From: JABHIE01 sp964584805
GTDB taxonomy: Bacteria; Planctomycetota; UBA1135
Assembly (NCBI GenBank): GCA_964584805.1
Contig: CAZPAY010000002.1
Coordinates: 62,001 to 126,000 of the forward strand
Direction: 5' to 3'
DNA length: 64,000 nucleotides
Shown here: piece after piece, positions 42,147 through 50,735 of the stretch
Position numbering within the stretch: position 1 is the first letter of the stretch
Layout: every line of letters begins with the position of its first letter
Position numbers and translations under genes: made by a program
Notes under the pieces: generated by a model
What the model was told of the DNA's origin: nothing
Seen by the model: the letters and a program-made list of their open reading frames with translations, nothing else
The model's database searches: none

Positions 42147-42523
42147 GTTTTTCTGGCCTGTTGATGTTGGCGGCCGCCGGCGCGGCAGGCACTTTGGCGC
42201 GTTATGGCTTGAGCGCGCTGATGACAAGGCTGTTTGGTGCGGTATTCCCTTATGGCACGATGAGCGCCAATATGTTGGGCTGCTTGATTTTCGGCCTGGT
42301 GTGGGCGTTGGTGCGTGAGCGCGAATTACTGTCCGCCGAGACGGGCCTCGTTTTGATGGTCGGTTTTTTGGGTGCGTTTACGACATTTAGCGCATTTGCC
42401 AACGAGGGCGCCATGTTTCTTAAAAATGACCAGTGGGGGATGATGCTCGGTTATGTTTTATTAAGCAACATTTTGGGCATCGCCTGCGTATTTGGCGGCT
42501 CGTGGTTGGCTCGCTGGATTTAG
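42143..42523 (+). CDS. fluC: Fluoride channel FluC (CrcB)
   Basis: A 126-residue four-helix fluoride channel that exports toxic fluoride; it works as a dual-topology dimer. Motifs visible are GAAGTLARYGLS (the G-x-x-G-x-x-x-R-Y start), YGTMSANMLGCLIFG with the pore Asn, and GFLGAFTTFSAFANE containing the Phe-box and the central sodium-site turn. The start is a TTG at 42143 overlapping the DUF59 stop by 4 bases. No fluoride riboswitch is seen before it, as expected inside an operon. Membership of the DUF2249 operon may be packing only. Confidence 0.95.
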   Translation: MSFSGLLMLAAAGAAGTLARYGLSALMTRLFGAVFPYGTMSANMLGCLIFGLVWALVRERELLSAETGLVLMVGFLGAFTTFSAFANEGAMFLKNDQWGMMLGYVLLSNILGIACVFGGSWLARWI

Positions 42524-42541
42524 CGCACAGCCTCGCCGTAT

Positions 42542-43066
42542 TTATCCACGCAGAGGCTTCAAGCCCGATTTTTTTCGCCGCGTGTTGAGACCGTGCAACG
42601 CGCGCGGCTCTAGGGCTAAGAGTTTGACGAGCTGGCTCACGCTGACTTCAAAAGCCGTGGCTGTCTGTGAAATGTCGTCTTCGTCGAGGCGCAAGCGGTC
42701 GAGGACTTCAGCAAGGATGCCTGGGAAATCGGCGTGGGTTGGGTTGACCTTGATGCGCCCCTTGCGCAAGCGCGACCGCCATGGCTCGCTGGGCTGAAAT
42801 TCGCCAGCTGAGACAAAGGCGGAATCGGCTAATGGAGTGCGGAATTCCAGGGCCAGATTGACCCTCAATCGGAAATACGCCACTTTTAAATTCTCATGCT
42901 GCGAACGCCGCTCGTTGGCCTGGGCCACCACGCCAGATGGCTCGTGGCAGAGTCGAATCGCTGTTTGGACGCGATTGCGGTGCTGGCCACCCGGCCCCGA
43001 TGCGCGGGTGCGTTCGACTTTGGTTTCGCGCTCAAGTTGCTCGGCGGGCAGGGCGGCTGGATGCAT
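42542..43066 (-). CDS. Stand-alone release-factor-like (GGQ) protein
   Basis: A 174-residue protein with a class I release-factor catalytic domain: ERTRASGPGGQHRNRVQTAI carries the GGQ motif, and the following IRLCHEPSGVVAQANERRSQ is the usual strand-loop after it. The codon-recognition domains of RF1/RF2 are absent, as in ArfB/RF-H-type rescue factors. The C-terminal half (about 75-174) differs from ArfB: it has a segment ILAEVLDRLRLDEDDISQTA and ends KSGLKPLRG, basic as in ribosome-binding tails. Likely function is hydrolysis of peptidyl-tRNA on stalled ribosomes (inference). It diverges from the acyl-CoA ligase with 71 bases between starts. Confidence 0.88.
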   Translation of the reverse strand: MHPAALPAEQLERETKVERTRASGPGGQHRNRVQTAIRLCHEPSGVVAQANERRSQHENLKVAYFRLRVNLALEFRTPLADSAFVSAGEFQPSEPWRSRLRKGRIKVNPTHADFPGILAEVLDRLRLDEDDISQTATAFEVSVSQLVKLLALEPRALHGLNTRRKKSGLKPLRG

Positions 43067-43137
43067 GGCGACATCATAAACCCGGCATGAAGAAGAAAGC
43101 GTGCGTCACAAAGCGATGCCGCCGCTATCCTAGGCGC

Positions 43138-44832
43138 ATGGAAAAAAGACTCTGGCATGATTCTTACGACGACGGCGTTGCGACCTCGCTCGATTACAAC
43201 GACAACACTCTCATGGACTACCTCAACAAGTCAGTCCAGGATTACCCGGATCATGATGTGTTGAATTTCATGAATTGCAACATGAAGTATCGCGAGTTCG
43301 GCGATGCCGTCGAGCGGCTGGCCACGGCACTCTCTAAGTTGGGTGTAAAAAAGGGCACGCGCGTTGCCGTGCAGTTGCCCAACATTCCGCAGACGCCGAT
43401 TTCATTTTTCGCGATTCAGCGACTCGGCGCCCATGCGGTGATGACCAATCCGCTTTATATGCCGCGCGAGATTAAGCACCAATGGAATGATTCAAACTGC
43501 GAGGTGGCCATCGTCGCAGACTTCATTTACGATCAAAAGGTTCGCGCGCTCCGTGGCGATGTGCCGGTCAAGGAATACATCATTGCTAGCATTCCTGAAT
43601 ATCTGAAGTTCCCTTTGCGCCAACTTGCTCCGCTTAAGTTGAAAAAAATGGATCCGCCATCGGTCGCGAAAGTCGCGCCAGAGGCTGGTGTCCACTTCTT
43701 CCGTAAGCTGGTTGAGTCAACTGCCCCAGCTGCTCCCGCCGTCGAAACCAACATGGACGACATCGCGTGCATTCAATACACCGGCGGAACCACGGGTGTT
43801 TCTAAAGGCGCCGTCCTGACCCAGCGCAATATTTCTTATAACGCGCAGATGGTGAATGCTTGGTTTGTGAATGTGCCTTATGGTGAAGAAGTGTTGCTTT
43901 CCGCGCTTCCGTTTTTCCATATTTTTGGCCTGACCGTTTGCATGCTTTGGCCGATTTCAGTGGCGGGCAAGATGGTTTTGATGCCAAATCCGCGCGACAT
44001 TCCGACGATGGTCAAGAATATCGAAAAGCACAAGGTCACGCTTTATCCTGCGCTGCCTGCGCTTTTTAATGCTGTAAACCAATTCCCAGGTATCGAAAAG
44101 CGTGATTTGAGTTCGGTGAAGTATTGCTTCTCGGGCTCGGCGCCGTTGCCGGAAGATGTGCAAGAAACATTCGAAAAACTGACGGGTGCCATCATCGTGG
44201 AGGGCTTCGGCATGACCGAAACTTCGCCAGTCGTCACAGGCAACCCGCTTTATGGCCAACGCAAGATTGGGCATATTGGCATTCCATTTCCCGATACCGA
44301 TGTCAAAGTCGTTGACCCCGCCGATGCTTCGATTGAAAGGGCGGTCGGCGAAGAGGGCGAATTGATTTTGAAAGGCCCACAAGTCATGCAGGGCTATTGG
44401 AACATGCCGGAAGAAACTGCGTTGACGATTAAAGATGGCTGGCTGCACACGGGTGATTTGGTCACCATGGATGAGGGTGGTTATTTGCGTATTGTCGGTC
44501 GTTGTAAAGACATGATTATTGCTGGCGGCTACAACATCTTCCCAGATGAGATTGATCGTGTGCTGACCGCGCACCCCAATGTCTTTGAGGCTTGCACCAT
44601 TGGGGTGCCCGATGAGCGTCGCGGCGAGACCGTGAAGTCTTTCATCATTCTGAACCCTGGCGAGTCCTGCACGGAGGCAGAGCTTGACACTTACGCTCGC
44701 GCAGAATTGGCCGCGTATAAAGTGCCAAAGTCTTATGAGTTCCGCGAAGAGCTGCCTAAGAGTGCCATGATGAAACTGCTTCGTCGCGTGTTGCGCGATG
44801 AAGAAGAAGCCAAGATAAAGAAAGGCAACTAG
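43138..44832 (+). CDS. Long-chain fatty-acid-CoA ligase (FadD-like)
   Basis: A 564-residue acyl-adenylate-forming enzyme. The ATG at 43138 gives a normal FadD N-terminus (LWHDSYDDGV); an open extension to 42937 is antisense to the release-factor-like gene. The AMP-binding motif is YTGGTTGVSKGAVLTQRN, A5 is IVEGFGMTETSPV, A7 is DGWLHTGDLV, A8 is GRCKDMIIAGGYNIFPDEID, and the A10 Lys lies in ELPKSAMMKLLRR (K-x-x-M-M-K). It activates fatty acids to acyl-CoA for degradation or lipid synthesis. The SDR gene two bases downstream and PlsC nearby suit lipid metabolism. Confidence 0.93.
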   Translation: MEKRLWHDSYDDGVATSLDYNDNTLMDYLNKSVQDYPDHDVLNFMNCNMKYREFGDAVERLATALSKLGVKKGTRVAVQLPNIPQTPISFFAIQRLGAHAVMTNPLYMPREIKHQWNDSNCEVAIVADFIYDQKVRALRGDVPVKEYIIASIPEYLKFPLRQLAPLKLKKMDPPSVAKVAPEAGVHFFRKLVESTAPAAPAVETNMDDIACIQYTGGTTGVSKGAVLTQRNISYNAQMVNAWFVNVPYGEEVLLSALPFFHIFGLTVCMLWPISVAGKMVLMPNPRDIPTMVKNIEKHKVTLYPALPALFNAVNQFPGIEKRDLSSVKYCFSGSAPLPEDVQETFEKLTGAIIVEGFGMTETSPVVTGNPLYGQRKIGHIGIPFPDTDVKVVDPADASIERAVGEEGELILKGPQVMQGYWNMPEETALTIKDGWLHTGDLVTMDEGGYLRIVGRCKDMIIAGGYNIFPDEIDRVLTAHPNVFEACTIGVPDERRGETVKSFIILNPGESCTEAELDTYARAELAAYKVPKSYEFREELPKSAMMKLLRRVLRDEEEAKIKKGN

Positions 44833-44834
44833 TC

Positions 44835-45737
44835 ATGGATAGAGCTTTTACATCCCCAGATCTTTCAGGCCAAGTGGCCATTGTGACCGGCGCCAGCCGT
44901 GGCATTGGTCGTGCGATGGCTTTGGCTTTGGCTGAGTGTGGTGCATCGGTCGTTTGCGCGGCAAAAACCGAAAATTCGCGTGACACTTTGCCCGGGACGA
45001 TTCATGAAACCGTTTCGGCGATTGAATCTGCAGGCGGCAAGGCGATTGCTGTGCGCACCAACTTGCGCCACGCTGAAGACATTGAAAATATGGTTTCCAT
45101 GGCCGTAGAGACCTTTGGCGGTCTTGATATTTTGGTCAATAATGCAGGCGCACTTTGGCTGCAACCGGTTGCCAACACGAAAGCGAGTCGTTTTGATTTG
45201 CTCAATCAAGTCAATGGCCGCGCCGCCATGTTGGGCGCCATCGCCGCAATGCCGCATTTGCAAAACCGTGAAGGCCGATCGGCAGCCGCGCATATCATCA
45301 CGGTTTCGCCACCGCTTGATTTGAAAATGCTCCCGGGCAAAACTCCTTACCTCGTGAGTAAATATATGCAGTCACTCATGACGATCGGTTTGGCGGGCGA
45401 GTTGGCCGGCACGGGCGTTTGCGCGACATCCTTATGGCCCGCGACGACGGTTGAATCACAAGCGACGATAGCTCACGGCATGGGCACGCGCGAGATTTGG
45501 CGCACGGCTGATGTCGTATCTGACGCGATGCTTGCCATCCTTGCGAGCGACCCAGCTGAAATGAATGGCAAGTTGTTGCTCGACGAGGAAGCACTCGCGG
45601 CAGTGGGCGTAACCGATTTGACGGCTTACAACTGCACTGAAAATGGCCAACCTATGCGCATCGTGGGTGCCGAGGGGCGTGCAGCTTGGAAAATGCTGCA
45701 AGCGGGCGCGGCGCAAAAAGGCACTTCGGCAAGCTGA
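44835..45737 (+). CDS. SDR-family oxidoreductase (HSDL2-like)
   Basis: A 300-residue short-chain dehydrogenase. Cofactor motif TGASRGIGRAMALAL, NNAG motif LVNNAGALWL, catalytic Ser in ITVSPPLDLK and Tyr/Lys in YLVSKYMQS. The Ala-Lys-Thr after strand 2 (CAAKTEN) and SPPL before the active Tyr resemble the HSDL2 / SDR family C-type proteins linked to fatty-acid metabolism. The C-terminus beyond residue 250 is longer than a basic SDR. It starts two bases after the acyl-CoA ligase stop, so the two are very likely one operon, supporting a lipid role. Substrate is unknown. Confidence 0.9.
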   Translation: MDRAFTSPDLSGQVAIVTGASRGIGRAMALALAECGASVVCAAKTENSRDTLPGTIHETVSAIESAGGKAIAVRTNLRHAEDIENMVSMAVETFGGLDILVNNAGALWLQPVANTKASRFDLLNQVNGRAAMLGAIAAMPHLQNREGRSAAAHIITVSPPLDLKMLPGKTPYLVSKYMQSLMTIGLAGELAGTGVCATSLWPATTVESQATIAHGMGTREIWRTADVVSDAMLAILASDPAEMNGKLLLDEEALAAVGVTDLTAYNCTENGQPMRIVGAEGRAAWKMLQAGAAQKGTSAS

Positions 45738-45763
45738 TTCTTCGGCCGCGATTAAAACTAAAA

Positions 45764-46192
45764 ATGCATAGGCAATTGAGACTGTGCGCGGCAGCCGTTT
45801 GGTTTGTCGGTGCCGTATATTTACTAACCAAGTCATTTGTTTTGGCGGCTGCGGCGCGAGCTATTCAGCCTGACTCATCGTTGCCAACAATCCTTTTAGG
45901 GGCAGGCGTTGTCGTGGGGGCAGTCAAGGCAAAATTACTTTTCGCGCCACTTTGTCGAAAAAATCTTGTGCGTATATTCGCAATAGCCCAGCCTCGCTTT
46001 TGGCAGTTCTATCGGCCCGTATTTTTCGTCTTGCTCGCTTTGATGATTTCGTTGGGCATGACCATGACTCGCATGGCTGACGGCAACTTTGCCGGTTTGG
46101 TCACCGTCTCTGCAATCGACGCCATGCTCGGCACGGCACTGCTGCTGAGTGGCTCAGTCTTTTTTCTCTTCCGGCAAATAGCGCAGGAATAG
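45764..46192 (+). CDS. Small four-helix membrane protein
   Basis: A 142-residue protein from the ATG at 45764 with four hydrophobic segments (AAAVWFVGAVYLLTK, LPTILLGAGVVVGAV, YRPVFFVLLALMISLGMTM, AMLGTALLLSGSVFFLF) and positively charged loops (KNLVRIF, QPRF). I recognise no family. It follows the SDR gene by 26 bases and may be in that operon. Its 3' end overlaps the convergent PlsC gene by 39 bases, which is larger than usual and could generate antisense overlap at the transcript ends. Confidence 0.65.
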   Translation: MHRQLRLCAAAVWFVGAVYLLTKSFVLAAAARAIQPDSSLPTILLGAGVVVGAVKAKLLFAPLCRKNLVRIFAIAQPRFWQFYRPVFFVLLALMISLGMTMTRMADGNFAGLVTVSAIDAMLGTALLLSGSVFFLFRQIAQE

Positions 46193-46960
46193 TTCGCGGA
46201 CTTCCTTTACCTTGTGCCGGACTTCGCGGGCTTCCCAGCCTGCAGTAGGGATTGGTGCTAAAAAGTCGACGCGCACGACACCTGGCCGCACAATGTAAGT
46301 TCCGTGAGGTTGACAAATCTCGGTGCCGCGATGAATCGTTGGCACAAGAGGCACTTTCGTTTGCAGAGCCATGTGGAATGGCCCCAACTTAAATTTTTGC
46401 AAACCACCTTTGCGTGAGCGCGTGCCTTCCGGAGCGACAAAAAGCGCGAGCCCTTTATCGCGCACCGTGCGTGCGGCACGATCTACGCTGTCGATTGCCG
46501 CCTCGCGATTGGAACGGTCAACCGCAATACAGCCAAGCCGAGCCATGAGCCAACCCATCAATGGAATTTTGTGAAATTCTTTTTTGTAAATCACAACTGC
46601 GTTGTCGGGACAGAGTGACGAAAAAAGGAACAGGTCAAAAATGCTTACATGATTGATAAGCAAGATTTTTGGCCCCGGCGTGTCGCGATGCTCAAGCCCG
46701 TGGATTTCAAGTTTGACGCCATAAATCAAGCATTGCATCTTGCCCCAACCGCGCATCACCGGCCCACGCCAACGGCGCATCACATAGGGTGATGTCGTGC
46801 AAAGCAGCATAAAAGCCATATGCACAAAGGCAAAGACCCATGATGGAATCAGCATTATCCAGCCACGCAGGCGGCTGCCCACAGGTGGCTGAACCCATGA
46901 CTCGGCTTCTATGTCGCGCGGTCGGTCAGCCAAGTTTTCGGTGGGGGCGGTGTCACTCAC
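46154..46960 (-). CDS. plsC: 1-acyl-sn-glycerol-3-phosphate acyltransferase
   Basis: A 268-residue PlsC-family acyltransferase making phosphatidic acid. The catalytic motif is INHVSIFDLFLF (NHx4D variant N-H-V-S-I-F-D), and FVAPEGTRSRKGGLQKFKLG carries the EGTR glycerol-phosphate site. A helix (MLIPSWVFAFVHMAFMLLC) near residue 40 anchors it in the inner membrane, after a 30-residue polar N-terminal extension. Motifs III and IV are VAPEG and VPLVPTIHRG. Converges with the small membrane-protein gene and diverges from the exported protein at 47029. Confidence 0.93.
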   Translation of the reverse strand: MSDTAPTENLADRPRDIEAESWVQPPVGSRLRGWIMLIPSWVFAFVHMAFMLLCTTSPYVMRRWRGPVMRGWGKMQCLIYGVKLEIHGLEHRDTPGPKILLINHVSIFDLFLFSSLCPDNAVVIYKKEFHKIPLMGWLMARLGCIAVDRSNREAAIDSVDRAARTVRDKGLALFVAPEGTRSRKGGLQKFKLGPFHMALQTKVPLVPTIHRGTEICQPHGTYIVRPGVVRVDFLAPIPTAGWEAREVRHKVKEVRELFLRYLPEEKKD

Positions 46961-47028
46961 GACATCATTCTAGGGGTGCAGTTAGACTATTTCCCAGCGC
47001 AGCCACACCTTGGCGCGCATTGAATAAA

Positions 47029-47655
47029 ATGAAAAACATCACTCGCTTTTCCTTTTCTGGCTTGGTCGCTGGTCTCCTCCTTACCGCCACCCTTGGCGCT
47101 GTTGTCTTGGTGCAGGCTGATTTGCTCGGCCAGTTCAAGCAAATGAATGTCAAGATGCGCACCGACACGACAAAACTCATCAACGAGTCCGCGCGCAGTC
47201 ATGGCTTTAGCATTGATTCAAAAATGCTTATCGTTTCCTCGATGGCTCCTGAGCTTATTGTTGCTGGCGCGCCTGTTGAGGGCATCCGTGCTAAGGGTAA
47301 AAAGGGAAACAAGTCGGCAGATGCGGGTGGCGCGAAGAGCGACATCATCGGTGTCTTTGTCGTCGCCGGCACAGGTGGCGGCAACCCAGGGAAGCACGGC
47401 AAGCAAGGTGGTAGCAAGCGTCCGCTCGGTGGCGCTATTTCTGGCATTTATATGGTCAAGGGCAATGTCGCCGACGGTGCTTCGACCGTGCAAGTCGTCG
47501 GCATGGATGGCAAGGTCCTGACCAAAGTGAAAGTTAACACTTCATGGGCAAGCAGCAAAAACGACTGGTGGAAGCCGGTTTACATGTCAATCTTGCAGGG
47601 CTTGACTTCACCTGCCGCGGGCAAAAAGTCAGGCGGCAAAAACCCACTGAAGTAA
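47029..47655 (+). CDS. Exported or membrane-anchored protein of unknown function
   Basis: A 208-residue protein from the ATG at 47029 (MKNITRFSFSGLVAGLLLTA), with one N-terminal hydrophobic segment acting as a signal peptide or anchor. A Gly/Lys-rich low-complexity stretch lies in the centre (GKKGNKSADAGGAKSD, GGGNPGKHGKQGGSKRPLGG). The flanks are beta-like (IVSSMAPELIVAGAPVEG, TVQVVGMDGKVLTKVKVN). No family recognised. The basic low-complexity loop could interact with an acidic polymer or the envelope; this is speculative. Divergent from PlsC and convergent with BtpA. Confidence 0.65.
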   Translation: MKNITRFSFSGLVAGLLLTATLGAVVLVQADLLGQFKQMNVKMRTDTTKLINESARSHGFSIDSKMLIVSSMAPELIVAGAPVEGIRAKGKKGNKSADAGGAKSDIIGVFVVAGTGGGNPGKHGKQGGSKRPLGGAISGIYMVKGNVADGASTVQVVGMDGKVLTKVKVNTSWASSKNDWWKPVYMSILQGLTSPAAGKKSGGKNPLK

Positions 47656-47682
47656 TTCGGTGCGGTAGCGATTGGCGTTCGG

Positions 47683-48495
47683 CTAATCGCGCCACAAACC
47701 GCGCACGGCATCTGCCATTTTGCGTACTCGGGTCGCGTCTACAGCATTGTGGACGCGGCCTTCTTCTTTGAGCCAAGTGCCGACGATGGCGCCGTTGGCG
47801 AGAGGGGCTAAGGATGGCGCGTTTTCGGGCGACAAGCCTGAACCGAGCAGTACGCTACCGGATTGACCTGCTGCCGCGCGCACTTCCGTGAGTAGAGCCT
47901 CATCAACGGGGGCGCCAGTCGCTGCACCCGTGACAATGACGGCATCCGCCAAACCGCGCAAAAGCGTGTCTTTGACGGCATCCTGAGCGGTTAAGGGCGC
48001 GAGAGGCGATGCGTGTTTCACCAAGACATCCGCCAGAATTGCAACTCGGTTTTCGCCGTGATCAGCGCCGAGTGCTTTGCGGTAACGCAAGGTGTCAGCG
48101 GCTTCCCCTTCGATTACGCCTTGGTCGGTGACATAAGTGCCGGTGTGGACATTCACGCGGATGAAATTGAGCCCCGCCGCCGCTGCAATGCCGAGTGCAG
48201 TATGCGCATCATTCCGCAAACAATTCATCCCGGTGGGAAGGTTGTGCAATCGTTTCACTTCGCCGGCAAGCAAGGTCAACATCGCAGCTTGGTGGGGAGG
48301 AATGCGATCGCCCTTGCAGCCTTTGACAAAAGGAGCTGAGCCAAAGTTTTCAAGAATGATGGCATCAACGCCGCCGCTCGCCAATGCGTCCGCATCGCGT
48401 AAAACAAACTCACGCACTTGGGCAAACCCCATGCCTTCGTTTGCTGGATCGCCAGGCAAAGCCGGGAGGTGAAGTACGCCGATGAGACCGTTCAT
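47683..48495 (-). CDS. BtpA/SgcQ-family protein
   Basis: A 270-residue TIM-barrel protein from the ATG at 48495 (MNGLIGVLHLPALPGDP). Family blocks are GVDAIILENFGSAPFVKG, LNFIRVNVHTGTYVTDQGVI, DAVIVTGAATGAPVDE, LLGSGLSPENAPSLAP and NGAIVGTWLKEEG. BtpA affects photosystem I assembly in cyanobacteria, and SgcQ lies in a sugar gene cluster in E. coli; the biochemical activity of the family is unsettled. It lies 10 bases after the ZIP-permease gene on the same strand, so it may be co-transcribed. Confidence 0.9.
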   Translation of the reverse strand: MNGLIGVLHLPALPGDPANEGMGFAQVREFVLRDADALASGGVDAIILENFGSAPFVKGCKGDRIPPHQAAMLTLLAGEVKRLHNLPTGMNCLRNDAHTALGIAAAAGLNFIRVNVHTGTYVTDQGVIEGEAADTLRYRKALGADHGENRVAILADVLVKHASPLAPLTAQDAVKDTLLRGLADAVIVTGAATGAPVDEALLTEVRAAAGQSGSVLLGSGLSPENAPSLAPLANGAIVGTWLKEEGRVHNAVDATRVRKMADAVRGLWRD

Positions 48496-48505
48496 GGCGC
48501 TGATT

Positions 48506-50311
48506 TTACTCGCCGCAGCAGCCACCGTGTTCGCTATCGTGGCCAACCGGGCCCATGGGGCGGAAGACCTTGGCAAGGAAGCCTGTTACGCCTTGGCGGA
48601 AAAATGAAACGAGATAAATCGCTGCGAGTGCAAAGGCCGACCATTCTTTCCAAGAGGTTGCATGTTCATGCGTATGGGTCGCCATTGCCTTTGGCGCAAA
48701 TCCATCTTGGAAATATGCGTTTACAGCAAAACCGAGAATAACGGCCAGTAGAGGCATGGAAACGCTGAATGCAATCGCGACGCCCTTGCCGTGTAAGTCG
48801 CGTAAAACACCAAAAGTTGTGACATTCGTCGCAGGCCCAGTCAGCAAAAATGCCAAGCCGGCACCGGGCGATAAGCCAAGCCCGAGTAAAACGGCAATCA
48901 ATGGGGTCGAGCCACTTGCGCACACATAGAGCGGCATCCCGATAAAAGCGGCGACCAAAATATCAACGCCCGTTGGCAACCCAGGTAAAAAGTCTGAATC
49001 CAAAATGGGGTTGAGCAGAGCCGCAATGGCTAGGCCGAGCAAAATCCAGGGGCCCGTGTCGTCGATGATGTCGCCAAAGCCGTAGCGCATGCCCATTTTT
49101 AGCCGAGCCCATGCGGACGGCTTGGGTGAGCAGCAACTCGCTGGCTCAGGCTCTGGATTTGACGAGCAGCAAGAGCTCGCGGGAGTGGGGTGGGTGCCAG
49201 CATTTTTTTCGGCGCCTTGATTACGCATCCGACCGACAGTCAAACCCATAATCATGGCCAAAACGGCCGCGCCGACCAAACGCACCCAGGTCAATTCTGC
49301 GCCGAGCAAACCAAACGACAACATCACCGAGGCCCACCCCAATTCGGGAGTCGCCACTAAGAAGCTCATCGCTGCAGGTTTCGGTGTTTCGGCCTCAATC
49401 AAACCGCGGTAAACCGGAATCACGCCACAGGAGCAAATGGGAACGGGCAAGCCCGCAGCCGTGCCACGGAGGGCTTGCGTGAAGGGGGTGCCGCCTTTGA
49501 AAAAGCCCTTGAGGCTTTCAGGCATGAAGGCTTTGCTGAGTGCAATCGTGATGGACGCCGCCAAAAGGGCGGGTGCGCTTTCGACGGCGAGCAGCCAGAA
49601 CCCGCTTCCGAAACTTGCCGTGTCATGATTCGCGTGCAGGATCGTTGTGGCAATGTGCGGCTCGTGCGCATTGAGCCCTAAAATGCCTGCAAGGGCCAGT
49701 AAACCACCCGTTGCCGAGGCAATCGTCTCGCGCCCAGCTTGCATGGAATCGGCGCGATGGGGGTGGCCAACGACCACATGAAACAAGGCGCCTGCCATCA
49801 AAGCCTGGAAGAAAAACAGCAAGTTTCCTGTGCCTGATAGATCGACCGTCGTGCCTAATACAGTCGCAGCCATCATTACGGCTAAAACCAAGAGTGCGCG
49901 CGTAACGCCAAAGCGTGGTCGCACGAGCCACCAAACGGCCATGCCGACGGGCAATCGGTGCAAGACAACGGCCACGCCCAGACCGACATTTGCGGTCAAT
50001 GCCGCGCCGTCAAAAAAAGCATGAACCGCGAGGCCTGTCATCCCGAGACCAACTTCGGCGGCGAGTGCGCCACCGTGCATCCATTTGTGTAAAAAGATGG
50101 GCAGTGCCATGCCGAGGGCGAAGACAACAAGCGCGAGCCATCCGGCGCCCGCCCACGCTTCGGGCATGACATGGGCAAACAACAAGCCACCGATGCCGAT
50201 GCGCACAAAACCGTCGAGGCCAGCCGATGCCAAGCGCGAACCGCCAAAAATGCGAAACACGAGTGGAGCGACTGCAAGAGCAGCGAGGCTGGCGATGAGA
50301 GTGGGGAGCAT
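48506..50311 (-). CDS. ZIP-like and DUF318 permease fusion, probable metal transporter
   Basis: A 601-residue membrane protein from the ATG at 50311, with two transport-like halves. Residues 1-230 resemble a ZIP metal transporter: paired metal motifs VHAFFDGAALTANVG and VVLHRLPVGMAVWW correspond to the HxxPEG helices 4 and 5, with Glu replaced by Asp or Val. Residues 245-600 are a DUF318/SO_0444-type permease with PICSCGVIPVYRGL, VATPELGWASVMLSFGLLGA, VCASGSTPLIAVLLGLGLSP and LTGPATNVTTF. A His/Cys-rich linker (ASSCCSS, PASCCSPK) and a Cys tail (HGGCCGE) flank the second half. Metal export or sequestration (Cu, Zn) is a likely role. BtpA follows 10 bases downstream. Confidence 0.88.
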   Translation of the reverse strand: MLPTLIASLAALAVAPLVFRIFGGSRLASAGLDGFVRIGIGGLLFAHVMPEAWAGAGWLALVVFALGMALPIFLHKWMHGGALAAEVGLGMTGLAVHAFFDGAALTANVGLGVAVVLHRLPVGMAVWWLVRPRFGVTRALLVLAVMMAATVLGTTVDLSGTGNLLFFFQALMAGALFHVVVGHPHRADSMQAGRETIASATGGLLALAGILGLNAHEPHIATTILHANHDTASFGSGFWLLAVESAPALLAASITIALSKAFMPESLKGFFKGGTPFTQALRGTAAGLPVPICSCGVIPVYRGLIEAETPKPAAMSFLVATPELGWASVMLSFGLLGAELTWVRLVGAAVLAMIMGLTVGRMRNQGAEKNAGTHPTPASSCCSSNPEPEPASCCSPKPSAWARLKMGMRYGFGDIIDDTGPWILLGLAIAALLNPILDSDFLPGLPTGVDILVAAFIGMPLYVCASGSTPLIAVLLGLGLSPGAGLAFLLTGPATNVTTFGVLRDLHGKGVAIAFSVSMPLLAVILGFAVNAYFQDGFAPKAMATHTHEHATSWKEWSAFALAAIYLVSFFRQGVTGFLAKVFRPMGPVGHDSEHGGCCGE

Positions 50312-50351
50312 GGTCAAACAAGTGGGCCACGGTGGCCGAACGCCTTCTACT

Positions 50352-50702
50352 TTAGGACGGAGTGCCGCCGCGCTCACCCCGCACGCGGGTGCCATTTTTC
50401 TCAAACCACTGCACCAACTTGGTGCGGTGATCCCCCTGAAAAACAATCAAGCCGTCAGTGAGAGTTGCGCCAGCACCAAGTGCTTTTCGCAATTTCTTCA
50501 TTAGCGTCTTTTGCGCATCAGCCGGCACATCACGCACAGATGTCACGACCTTATTTCCCTTACGCTTTTCAAAGCCAAGGACGACTTCCTTGATTTCAGC
50601 ATCAGGGGCCTCCGAGGCAGGGATTTCAGCCGTTTCAGGCTCGCCGCTGCCCTCAATGCCAGCTTTGGCAAAGAGTTCAGCAAAGGGGTTCTCTCCGGAC
50701 AT
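50352..50702 (-). CDS. yciH: SUI1/eIF1-like protein YciH
   Basis: A 116-residue protein whose C-terminal 85 residues match the SUI1/eIF1 fold: GNKVVTSVRDVPADAQKTL, KKLRKALGAGATLTDGLIVF and QGDHRTKLVQWFEKNG, the conserved G-A/T-T-x-x-D-G and Q-G-D-H-R elements. Bacterial YciH affects the fidelity of start-codon selection in vitro. The N-terminal 30 residues are acidic and probably unstructured. It is on the minus strand 40 bases upstream of the ZIP-permease gene, likely its own or a shared transcript. Confidence 0.92.
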   Translation of the reverse strand: MSGENPFAELFAKAGIEGSGEPETAEIPASEAPDAEIKEVVLGFEKRKGNKVVTSVRDVPADAQKTLMKKLRKALGAGATLTDGLIVFQGDHRTKLVQWFEKNGTRVRGERGGTPS

Positions 50703-50735
50703 GCGGCTAGTTTAAAGGCTTTTCGAGTCAAGGAA

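Noticed and set aside
42937..43137. Upstream extension of the acyl-CoA ligase frame
   Set aside because: It is antisense to the release-factor-like gene and adds no FadD-like sequence; the ATG at 43138 gives a normal N-terminus.
47668..47690. GCGATT/AATCGC hairpin between two convergent genes as a terminator
   Set aside because: Six-bp stem with an 11-base loop and no T-run on either strand, and it overlaps a stop codon; not distinguishable from chance.
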